Assembly (NCBI GenBank): GCA_963748075.1
Contig: CAVVHQ010000001.1
Coordinates: forward strand, 1-59,683
DNA length: 59,683 bases
Reading direction: 5' to 3'
Source of the DNA: VRUE01 sp963748075
GTDB taxonomy: Bacteria > Actinomycetota > Thermoleophilia > Solirubrobacterales > 70-9
The position numbers were made by a program, and so were the translations under genes. Below are positions 41,896-49,184 of the stretch, piece by piece (within the stretch, counting starts at the first letter, position 1; each line of letters begins with the position of its first letter). The notes beneath the pieces were generated by a model that was not told the origin of the DNA, did no database searches, and was given only the letters and a program-made list of their open reading frames with translations.

Positions 41896-43334
41896 GCAAA
41901 GAGATCGTCGAAGCAATCAAGGCGCTCGAGCAGGAGAAGGGCATCTCCGCGGACAAACTTATGGACGCGCTCGCCGACGCGCTGTTGTCCGCTTACAAGA
42001 AGACGCCCGGGGCGGCCAAATACGCCCGCGTCGACCTCGACCACGGGACCGGCGACTTCCGGGTATTCGAGCTGATCCTGCCGGCTGAGCTGGAGGAGAA
42101 GCTGCTGGCGGAGGCAGCCGAAGCCCAAGAGGAGGAGGAGCGCGAGATCGACCCCGAGACGGGCGAGCTGAGGGAGCTGGAGGAGCCGGAGCTGGAGCCC
42201 GAGATGATCGCGCCCTACGAGGACCAGATCGAGACCCGCGACGTCACCCCCGACGACTTCGGCCGGATCGCCGCGCAGACCGCGAAGCAGGTGATCCTGC
42301 AGCGGATCCGCGAGGCGGAACGGATGATGATGTTCGACGAGTACCAGGACCGGGTCGGCGAGCTGATCACGGGGATCATCCAGCAGTCCGACAAGCGCTA
42401 CACGTTGGTCCAGCTGCGCGAGCGGGTCGAGGCTCTGCTGCCCAAGTCCGAGCAGGTCTACAACGAGCGCTACGACCACGGCATGCGTGTCAAGGCGGTG
42501 ATCACCGACGTCTCCGACTCGACCAAAGGGCCGGCGATCGTCGTCTCGCGCCGCAGCCCGGAGCTGATCAAGAAGCTGTTCGAACTCGAGGTGCCGGAGA
42601 TCGCCGACAACCTGGTCGAGATCGTCGGCGTCGCCCGCGAGCCCGGCTACCGTTCGAAGATCGCCGTGGTCTCCCATGCCGACGGGGTCGACCCGGTCGG
42701 CGCCTGCGTCGGCCCGCGCGGCTCGCGGGTGCGCATGGTCGTCTCCGAGCTGCGCGGCGAGAAGATCGACATCATCCCCCACAACGACGAGCCCGCCCGC
42801 TTCGTCGCCAAGGCCCTCTCGCCGGCCCGGGTGCGCGAGGTGATCGTCGACGACGAGGGGCGGCAGGCGACGGTGATCGTCCCCGACGACCAGCTCTCGC
42901 TGGCGATCGGCCGCGACGGGCAGAACGCCCGCCTCGCCGCCCGTCTCACCGGCTGGCGGGTCGACATCAAATCCGAGACCGAGTTCTCCCAGGAAGAGGG
43001 GGAGGTCGAGTACGAGGGCGAGGAGGCCTCCGACGGGCACTGCATGGCGGTGCTCACGAACGGGCGCCGCTGCCCGAACGCAGCGGTCGGGGAATCCTCC
43101 TACTGCGGCCTGCCTGCCCACCAGGCGCTGAGCCGCTTCGGGACCAACCAGGTCGCCGTGCTGGCGCCGCTGGAGGAGGCCGAGGTGGCGATCCTGGCCG
43201 ACTCGGAGGCCGACGGCGGACAGGTCGGCGAGATCGTCGCGAAGGCCGAGGCGGAATTCGATGAGGAGGAGCCCCCCGTCGAGGAGGAGCCCCCCGTCGA
43301 GGAGCCGGTTGCCGAGGAGGCTGAGCAGGCTTAG
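41892..43334 (+). CDS. nusA: Transcription termination/antitermination factor NusA with a C-terminal zinc-knuckle-like motif
   Basis: 480 residues. RNA-polymerase-binding N-terminal domain (EQEKGISADKLMDALADALL) with an acidic insertion at about 75-115, then an S1 domain (YDHGMRVKAVITDVSDST), KH1 (GYRSKIAVVSHADGVDPVGA with GPRGSRVRMVV) and KH2 (DDQLSLAIGRDGQNARLAAR). Past KH2, residues about 382-412 carry Cys-x8-10-Cys-x8-10-Cys-x4-His (HCMAVLTNGRRC and SYCGLPAHQ), a compact zinc-binding pattern not part of standard NusA. The end is an acidic Glu/Pro tail with a short duplicated segment. No ylxR gene separates nusA and infB. The GTG start overlaps the rimP stop. Confidence 0.94.
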   Translation: MSKEIVEAIKALEQEKGISADKLMDALADALLSAYKKTPGAAKYARVDLDHGTGDFRVFELILPAELEEKLLAEAAEAQEEEEREIDPETGELRELEEPELEPEMIAPYEDQIETRDVTPDDFGRIAAQTAKQVILQRIREAERMMMFDEYQDRVGELITGIIQQSDKRYTLVQLRERVEALLPKSEQVYNERYDHGMRVKAVITDVSDSTKGPAIVVSRRSPELIKKLFELEVPEIADNLVEIVGVAREPGYRSKIAVVSHADGVDPVGACVGPRGSRVRMVVSELRGEKIDIIPHNDEPARFVAKALSPARVREVIVDDEGRQATVIVPDDQLSLAIGRDGQNARLAARLTGWRVDIKSETEFSQEEGEVEYEGEEASDGHCMAVLTNGRRCPNAAVGESSYCGLPAHQALSRFGTNQVAVLAPLEEAEVAILADSEADGGQVGEIVAKAEAEFDEEEPPVEEEPPVEEPVAEEAEQA

Positions 43335-45514
43335 TGGCCAAGAAACGCGTCCATGAAATCGCCAAGGCGCAGGGCGTCGCCAGCAAAGAGCTGCTGGCCG
43401 CCCTGAAAGCCGCCGGAGTAGAAGCGAAAGCGGCTGCGTCCAGCGTCGAGGAGAACGAGGCCCTGAAGGCGCTCTCGGCGGCAAAGGGCGATGGCGGTGG
43501 CGTGGCGACCAAAGCCAAGCCGAAGACCGAGGCCAAGCCGGCGGCGCCACCGAAGCCGAAGGCCGAGGCAAAGCCCGCCGCCAAGAAACCCGCCGGCGGC
43601 ACGAAGAAACGCCGCGTGGTGATCGATTCGCAGGCCGCTCGCCGCGACCAGATGGGCGGACCGCCGCCGCAGCGACCGCCGCGGCGGCGCGGGGGCAGGC
43701 GCCGCCGGCCGATGCTGGAGGAGCCGCCGCCGAAAGCCGAGGAGCCGGCCGAGCTGGAGGCGACCAAGGTCAACTCCGGCGCCACCGTGCGCGAGGTCGC
43801 CGAGCTGCTCGGGCTGGGCAGCGCCGAGGTGATCAAGAAGCTGATGACGATGGGGGAGATGGCCACTCTCACCCAGACCCTCACCGACGAGTCGATCAGG
43901 GCGATCGCCGACGAGTACGACCGCAAGATCGAGATCGTCACCGCCGCCGAGGAGGAGACGGAGGCGCCTTCCTACGAGGACGCCGAGGGAAGCCTCGAGC
44001 CGCGGCCACCGGTGGTGACGATCATGGGCCATGTCGACCACGGCAAGACCTCGCTGCTCGACGCGATCCGCGAGACCGAGGTCGCCGCCGGCGAGGCGGG
44101 CGGGATCACCCAGCACATCGGCGCCTACCAGGTCCACCACAGCGACAAGGAGATCACCTTCCTCGACACCCCGGGCCACGCCGCCTTCACCGCGATGCGG
44201 GCCCGCGGCGCCAGCGTCACCGACATCGCCGTGGTCGTCGTCGCCGCCGACGACGGCGTCATGCCGCAGACCAAGGAGGCGATCGACCATGCCCGCGCCG
44301 CCGACGTGCCGATCCTGATCGCCGTCAACAAGGTCGACAAGGAGGACGCGCAGCCCGACCGGGTCCGCAACGAGCTGGCCGCCGACGGCCTCACGCCCGA
44401 GAGCTGGGGCGGGGAGACGGTCTACTGCGACGTCTCCGCCAAGACACACCAGGGCCTCGACAACCTGCTCGACATGCTGCAGCTGGTCGCCGAGCTGGAG
44501 GAGCTGGGCGCCAACCCCGACGCCCCCGCCTCCGGGGCGGTGGTCGAGTCCCAGCTCGACCCGGGTCGCGGGCCGGTGGTCACGATCCTCGTCCAGCGCG
44601 GAACCCTGGCGGTCGGCGATGCCCTCGTCGCCGGGCCGGTCTGGGGCCGGGTGCGGGCGATGCACGACTTCACCGGCGAGCGGGTCGAGCGCGCGGTGCC
44701 GGGTATGCCGGTCGAGGTGCTGGGATTCGACGGCGTCTGCGAGGCGGGCGAGCACGTGCGCGTGGTCGAGAACGACCGCCGCGCCCGCCAGCTCGCCCAA
44801 GAGCGCGCCAACCGCCTCAAGACCGAGGCGCTGGCCCGCCGCCAAGCGCGCAAGGTCAGCCTCGAGGAGGTCTTCTCGCGGGCCCAGGAAGGCGAGATCA
44901 AGGAGCTCAACATCGTGCTCAAGGCCGACGTGGCCGGCTCCCTGGAGGCGCTTCAGGACGAGATCGCCAAGGTGCCGCAGGAGCAGGTGGCGATCAACGT
45001 CATCCACTCCCAGACCGGCGGCATCAACGAGTCCGACGTGATGCTCGCCTCGGCCTCCGAAGCGATCGTGATCGGCTTCAACGTCAGGCCGCTGGCCGAT
45101 GCGCGCCGCGCCGCCGAGCGCGAGGGCGTCGACGTCCGAACCTACTCGGTGATCTACAAAGTCACCGAAGACCTGCGCAACGCGATGGAGGGCATGCTGG
45201 AGGCGGTCGAGGTCGAGGAGACGCTCGGCGAGGCCGAGATCAAACAGACCTTCAAAGCGTCCAAAGTCGGTCGCATCGCCGGCTGCGTGGTCAACGACGG
45301 CCACGTCAGACGCGACGCCAGCGTCCGCCTGATCCGCGAGGGCACCGTCATCTGGGACGGCAAGATCGGCTCCCTGCGCCGCTTCAAAGACAACGTGCAG
45401 GAAGTCGAGCAGGGCCAGGAGTTCGGCATCGTGCTCGAGGGCTACGCTGACGTCAAGGAGGGCGACGTGCTCGAGTTCTTCGAGACCAAGCAGGTCGAGC
45501 AGACGCTGGAGTGA
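43334..45514 (+). CDS. infB: Translation initiation factor IF-2
   Basis: 726 residues. GTPase that places initiator tRNA on the ribosome. An N-terminal IF2N subdomain (RVHEIAKAQGVASKELLAAL) precedes a Lys/Pro/Ala-rich linker to about 135 and a second IF2N-like region (TVREVAELLGLGSAEVIKKL). The G domain starts near 225: VTIMGHVDHGKTSLLDAI, DTPGHAAFTAMRARG, NKVDKEDA. Domains II-IV end at VLEFFETKQVEQTLE. The GTG start shares one base with the nusA stop. Confidence 0.96.
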   Translation: MAKKRVHEIAKAQGVASKELLAALKAAGVEAKAAASSVEENEALKALSAAKGDGGGVATKAKPKTEAKPAAPPKPKAEAKPAAKKPAGGTKKRRVVIDSQAARRDQMGGPPPQRPPRRRGGRRRRPMLEEPPPKAEEPAELEATKVNSGATVREVAELLGLGSAEVIKKLMTMGEMATLTQTLTDESIRAIADEYDRKIEIVTAAEEETEAPSYEDAEGSLEPRPPVVTIMGHVDHGKTSLLDAIRETEVAAGEAGGITQHIGAYQVHHSDKEITFLDTPGHAAFTAMRARGASVTDIAVVVVAADDGVMPQTKEAIDHARAADVPILIAVNKVDKEDAQPDRVRNELAADGLTPESWGGETVYCDVSAKTHQGLDNLLDMLQLVAELEELGANPDAPASGAVVESQLDPGRGPVVTILVQRGTLAVGDALVAGPVWGRVRAMHDFTGERVERAVPGMPVEVLGFDGVCEAGEHVRVVENDRRARQLAQERANRLKTEALARRQARKVSLEEVFSRAQEGEIKELNIVLKADVAGSLEALQDEIAKVPQEQVAINVIHSQTGGINESDVMLASASEAIVIGFNVRPLADARRAAEREGVDVRTYSVIYKVTEDLRNAMEGMLEAVEVEETLGEAEIKQTFKASKVGRIAGCVVNDGHVRRDASVRLIREGTVIWDGKIGSLRRFKDNVQEVEQGQEFGIVLEGYADVKEGDVLEFFETKQVEQTLE

Positions 45515-45523
45515 GGCACTAAG

Positions 45524-45868
45524 ATGGCCACGCCTCGCATGCGCCGCATCAACGAGGTGCTTCGTGAGGTGGTAGGCGCAGCGATCGTCACCGATCTGAA
45601 CGACCCCCGGATCGGCTTCGTCACCGTGACCTCGGTCGAGACCAGCCCAGACCTCCGTACCGCCAAGGTGCACGTCAGCGTGCTCGGCGACGAGGCGGCG
45701 CGCGAGGCGGCGCTGGCCGGGCTGCGCTCCTCGCACGGCGTGATCCAGTCGAGGATCGCCGCCGAGACGCGGATGAAGCGCACTCCCACCCTGAGCTTCC
45801 ACTACGACGCCACGGTCGAGCAGGGGATGCGGATCTCCCGCCTGCTCGAGGAGGGCGGGCAGCGGTGA
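45524..45868 (+). CDS. rbfA: Ribosome-binding factor A
   Basis: 114 residues. Late 30S maturation factor with a KH-like fold. It begins MATPRMRRINEVLREVVGAA and has TDLNDPRIGFVTVTSVETSP, AKVHVSVLGDE and the C-terminal KRTPTLSFHYDATVEQGMRI, all family hallmarks. Located 9 nt after infB, the conserved order, and overlapping nrnA by 4 nt. Confidence 0.94.
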   Translation: MATPRMRRINEVLREVVGAAIVTDLNDPRIGFVTVTSVETSPDLRTAKVHVSVLGDEAAREAALAGLRSSHGVIQSRIAAETRMKRTPTLSFHYDATVEQGMRISRLLEEGGQR

Positions 45869-46869
45869 GCGAGACCACCGACATCGGCGCCACCGCGCTG
45901 GAGCGGGTCGGCAACGAGATCCGCCGCCGCGAGCGCTTCCTGCTCACCGCCCACGAGGGGCCCGACGGCGATGCGCTCGGCTCGCTGCTCGGCATGCACC
46001 ACCTGCTCACCCAGCTCGGCAAGGACTCGGTGATGTTCCTGGCGGCGAAGGAGTTCCCGCTGCCGGTCGAGTACCGCTTCCTGCCGCTCGAGGAGGTCTT
46101 CCACGAGCCGCCCGCCGACATGTCCGACCGCGCCGTCGTCTTCCTCGACTGCGGCAACATCGACCGCATGCCGGTCGACTTCCTCGCCGCGGACGGCCAC
46201 TTCAAGATCAACGTCGACCACCACCACGACAACACGCTGTTCGGCGACGTCAACCTGGTCGAGGTCGACGCCTCCTGCACGGCGGAGATCGTCTACGAGC
46301 TGGCGATTCTGCTCGGAGTGGAGATCACCCCGGAGATCGCCTCCGCCCTCTACGTGGGGATCGTCACCGATACCGGCAAGTTCATGTACGAGAACTGCAA
46401 CGCCCGCACCCACCGGATCGCCGCGGAGCTGATCGACGCAGGCGTGCGGGTCGACGAGACCTTCCGCCGCCTCTACGAGCACGTGCCGGTCGAGAAGCTG
46501 CGGCTGCTCTCGAGGGCCCTGGACGGCATCGAGCGGCACTGCGGCGGGGTGATCGTCCTCTCCTACATCGCCGCCGCCGACTACGAGGCGAGCGGCGCCG
46601 GCGAGGAGATGACCGAGGGGGTGATCGACCACCTGCGCTCGGTCGAGGGCGCCAGCGTCGCCGCCCTGGTCCGCGACCTCTGCGACCGCGGCGACGCCGC
46701 CCGCAAGGTCAGCCTGCGCTCCAGCGACGGCGAGATCGACGTCTCGGCGATCGCCCGCAAGCGCGGCGGAGGGGGGCACAAGCGCGCCGCCGGCTTCTCC
46801 ACCGACCTCGAGATCGACGAGCTGGTCCCCTTCCTCTGCGCCGAGGTGTCCGCTCAACTCGATTCTTGA
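45865..46869 (+). CDS. nrnA: DHH-family oligoribonuclease / pAp phosphatase NrnA
   Basis: 334 residues. Degrades short RNA oligonucleotides and dephosphorylates 3'-phosphoadenosine 5'-phosphate. DHH motifs: TAHEGPDGDALGSLLGMHHL, VVFLDCGNIDR, and INVDHHHDNTLFGD. The DHHA1 substrate motif GGGGHKRAAGFS is near the C-terminus. The GTG start overlaps rbfA. Position between rbfA and truB matches many Gram-positive genomes. Confidence 0.93.
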   Translation: MSETTDIGATALERVGNEIRRRERFLLTAHEGPDGDALGSLLGMHHLLTQLGKDSVMFLAAKEFPLPVEYRFLPLEEVFHEPPADMSDRAVVFLDCGNIDRMPVDFLAADGHFKINVDHHHDNTLFGDVNLVEVDASCTAEIVYELAILLGVEITPEIASALYVGIVTDTGKFMYENCNARTHRIAAELIDAGVRVDETFRRLYEHVPVEKLRLLSRALDGIERHCGGVIVLSYIAAADYEASGAGEEMTEGVIDHLRSVEGASVAALVRDLCDRGDAARKVSLRSSDGEIDVSAIARKRGGGGHKRAAGFSTDLEIDELVPFLCAEVSAQLDS

Positions 46870-47498
46870 CGGTGCTGCTCTGCGACAAGCCGGCTGGGAT
46901 GACCTCGCACGCCCTGGTGGCGCAGGTGCGCCGGCAGCGCAACGTCAAGGCCGGGCACGCCGGCACCCTCGACCCGTTCGCGACCGGCCTGCTGCTGGTC
47001 CTGCTGGGCCGGGCGACGCGGCTGCAGCGCTTCCTCACCGCCCTGCCGAAGACCTACCTGGCGACCGCCCGGCTCGGCTGGCGCTCCAGCACCGGCGACC
47101 CCGAAGGGGAGCTGACCGAGACCGGCCGGCTGCCCGATTCGCTCGAGCTGCCGACCGGCACGGTGCGACAGCGAGTGCCGATGACCTCGGCGGCGCGGGT
47201 CGGCGGCGAGCGGCTCTACCGCAAGGCGCACCGGGGCGAGACGGTCGCGACGCCGCAGCGCGACGTCGAGGTCCACCGCGCCGAGCTGCTCGACAGCGAC
47301 GCCGAGACGGCGCGCTACGAGATCGAATGCTCGGCCGGCACCTACGTGCGCACCCTGCTCGAGACGCTCGGTGACGCCTACTGCGCGGAGCTGCGGCGGG
47401 TCGCGATCGGGCCCTTCCGGGTCGAGGACGCGGGCGCGGAGATCGGCGCCGAGCGGGTGGCCGAGCTGGTGCCGGCCGCGGCGGAGGCGCTGCGCTAG
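46866..47498 (+). CDS. truB: tRNA pseudouridine-55 synthase TruB, short form
   Basis: 210 residues, shorter than the usual 290-310. Isomerises U55 in the T-loop of tRNA. The catalytic Asp is in KAGHAGTLDPFATGLLLVLL; DKPAGMTSHALVAQVRR, KTYLATARLGWRSSTGD and CSAGTYVRTLLETLGDA are the other conserved strings. The C-terminal PUA region seen in longer TruB proteins is essentially missing. Starts at a TTG overlapping the nrnA stop; DKPAG lies near the N-terminus as expected. Confidence 0.92.
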   Translation: MTVLLCDKPAGMTSHALVAQVRRQRNVKAGHAGTLDPFATGLLLVLLGRATRLQRFLTALPKTYLATARLGWRSSTGDPEGELTETGRLPDSLELPTGTVRQRVPMTSAARVGGERLYRKAHRGETVATPQRDVEVHRAELLDSDAETARYEIECSAGTYVRTLLETLGDAYCAELRRVAIGPFRVEDAGAEIGAERVAELVPAAAEALR

Positions 47499-48388
47499 TG
47501 GCGAACATCGAGGTCACCTCGCTGCCCGACGCCGAGCCGCGCCGGCGCCATGTCGCGATCGGCACCTTCGACGGCGTCCACCTCGGTCACCAGGCGGTGA
47601 TCGACGACGCCGACACCGTCCTCACCTTCGACCCGCACCCGCTCGAGATCCTGCACCCGGCGGCGCTGCCGAAGCTGATCATGCCCTTCGAGGTGAAGCG
47701 CGACGTGATCGAGGGGCTCGGGGTGCGCGAGCTGGTCGTGATTCCCTTCGAGCGCGAGTTCGCCAAGCTCTCCGCCGAGCAGTTCGTCGAGCGGGTGCTG
47801 ATCGAGCGGTTGACCGCCGAGCGGGTCTCGGTGGGCGAGAACTTCCGCTTCGGCGCCAAGGCGAAGGGCGACCCGGAGATGCTCGCGGCGCGAACCGAGT
47901 TCGAGACGCGGGTCGTGCCGCTGGTCGAGGTCGACGGCGAGACCGTCTCCTCGACCCGGATCCGGGCGCAGGTGGCGGCCGGCGACATGGAGGGCGCCCG
48001 CCACTGCCTCGGCGCGCCGTTCATGGTCGAGGGGACGGTCGTCGAGGGCGACCAGCGCGGCCGCGCGCTCGGCTTCCCGACCGCCAACCTCGTTCCCGAC
48101 GACCGCCTCGCGATCCCCGGCCACGGCGTCTACGCGGCCTTCGCCAACGGCGTGCCGGCGGCGGTCAACGTCGGCATCCGACCCACCTTCGACAGCGGCC
48201 GCGGGGTGTTGATCGAGACCTACCTGATCGACCGCGAGGAGGATCTCTACGGCAGCACCCTGCGGGTCGCCTTCGTCGAGCGGCTGCGCGGCGAGCGGCG
48301 CTTCGCCGGGGTCGAGGAGCTGATCGCCCAGATGCGGATCGACGTCGAGGACGCCAGGCGGGTCTGTGCTAGCTTCACCGGCGCATGA
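47498..48388 (+). CDS. ribF: Bifunctional riboflavin kinase / FAD synthetase
   Basis: 296 residues. Phosphorylates riboflavin to FMN and adenylates it to FAD. The adenylyltransferase domain has AIGTFDGVHLGHQAVID, LTFDPHPLEIL and VSSTRIRAQVAAGDMEGA; the kinase domain has GRALGFPTANLVPDD and GVYAAFANGVPAAVNVGIRP. The GTG start shares one base with the truB stop. Overlaps rpsO by 4 nt. Confidence 0.95.
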   Translation: MANIEVTSLPDAEPRRRHVAIGTFDGVHLGHQAVIDDADTVLTFDPHPLEILHPAALPKLIMPFEVKRDVIEGLGVRELVVIPFEREFAKLSAEQFVERVLIERLTAERVSVGENFRFGAKAKGDPEMLAARTEFETRVVPLVEVDGETVSSTRIRAQVAAGDMEGARHCLGAPFMVEGTVVEGDQRGRALGFPTANLVPDDRLAIPGHGVYAAFANGVPAAVNVGIRPTFDSGRGVLIETYLIDREEDLYGSTLRVAFVERLRGERRFAGVEELIAQMRIDVEDARRVCASFTGA

Positions 48389-48654
48389 GCCTGACCAAGG
48401 AGCGCAAGAGCGAGCTGATCGGCAAGCACGGTCGCGCCGCCGGCGACACCGGCTCCGCCGAGGTCCAGGTCGCCCTGCTCACCGAGCGGATCAACGAGCT
48501 GACCGAGCACCTGCGCTCGCACTCCAAGGACCACCACTCGCGCCGCGGCCTGCTGATGCTGGTCGGCAAGCGCCGCCGCATGCTGCGCTACCTGGAGCGC
48601 ACCGACCTGGAGCGCTACCGCGCCCTGGTCGCGGAGCTGGGCCTGCGCCGCTAG
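48385..48654 (+). CDS. rpsO: 30S ribosomal protein S15
   Basis: 89 residues, the normal length. Binds the central domain of 16S rRNA. Typical strings: IGKHGRAAGDTGSAEVQVAL, LTERINELTEHLRSHSKDHH and RRGLLMLVGKRRRMLRYLER. Usually sits just before pnp; here a DsbA-like gene lies between them. Confidence 0.97.
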   Translation: MSLTKERKSELIGKHGRAAGDTGSAEVQVALLTERINELTEHLRSHSKDHHSRRGLLMLVGKRRRMLRYLERTDLERYRALVAELGLRR

Positions 48655-48659
48655 CTCAA

Positions 48660-49109
48660 ATGGTCGCCCCGGCCGGGCCCGAGGACCACGCCCGGGGCGA
48701 GGGGGCAGAGACGATCGTCTACGCCGATCTCCGCTGCCCGCACTGTGCCGCGGTCTGGCCGCGGATCGCCGCGCTCGAGGGGCGGCTGATCGTCCGCCAC
48801 TTCCCGGTCGCCGCCAAGCACCCGCGCTCGCCCGCCCTGCACGCCGCGGCCGAGGCGGCCGGCGCCCAGGGCGCCTTCTTCGCGATGTTCGAGTCGCTGT
48901 TCGCCGACCAGGCCCGGGTCGACGACCCCCACCTCTGGGAGCGGGCTCGGCGGCTCGGCCTCGACCTGAAGCGCTTCGAGGCCGACCGCCGCTCCGAGCG
49001 CACCCTGGCCAGGGTGCGCCGCGACACCGACTCGGGCCTCGCCGCGGGGGTCGCGGACACGCTGGCGATCTTCCGCGGCGGACGGGCGGTCGAGCTCGAC
49101 GCCCTGTAA
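48660..49109 (+). CDS. DsbA-like thioredoxin-fold protein, cytosolic, lacking the usual cis-Pro
   Basis: 149 residues, 5 nt after rpsO. A thioredoxin fold of DsbA/FrnE type with active site YADLRCPHCAAVWPRI (CPHC). A helical insertion follows (FFAMFESLFADQARVDDPHLWERAR is typical of DsbA). No signal peptide, so it is expected in the cytosol. DsbA relatives end with a Gly-x-x-Gly-Thr-Pro cis-proline loop; here the matching place reads GVADTLAIFRGGRAV with no Pro, which would alter redox and substrate binding. The ATG at 48660 is chosen because upstream in-frame codons lie inside rpsO. The substrate is unknown. Confidence 0.78.
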   Translation: MVAPAGPEDHARGEGAETIVYADLRCPHCAAVWPRIAALEGRLIVRHFPVAAKHPRSPALHAAAEAAGAQGAFFAMFESLFADQARVDDPHLWERARRLGLDLKRFEADRRSERTLARVRRDTDSGLAAGVADTLAIFRGGRAVELDAL

Positions 49110-49112
49110 TCT
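49107..49112 (+). promoter_or_regulatory. Putative -10 box of pnp
   Basis: TAATCT at 49107-49112 overlaps the stop of the DsbA-like gene. A start near 49118 would give a 67-nt pnp leader containing the hairpin at 49149-49167. Confidence 0.3.
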
Positions 49113-49148
49113 CCTTCGGGACAGAGAACGAGAGTTCTGAACGCAAAT

Positions 49149-49167
49149 GGCCGCCATCCGGGCGGCC
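49149..49167 (+). promoter_or_regulatory. Hairpin immediately upstream of the pnp Shine-Dalgarno
   Basis: GGCCGCC (49149-49155) and GGCGGCC (49161-49167) form a perfect 7-bp stem with loop ATCCG. The Shine-Dalgarno GGAGG begins at the next base, 17 nt before the ATG. Leader hairpins govern pnp autoregulation in enterobacteria through RNase III; a comparable post-transcriptional control is plausible here but not shown. Confidence 0.5.
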
Positions 49168-49184
49168 GGAGGTAGGACAACTAA

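Noticed and set aside
43260..43315. Short tandem repeat GAGGAGGAGCCCCCCGTC near the end of nusA
   Set aside because: A two-copy repeat encoding an acidic Glu/Pro tail; ordinary slippage in a low-complexity C-terminus, with no sign of a mobile element or CRISPR.
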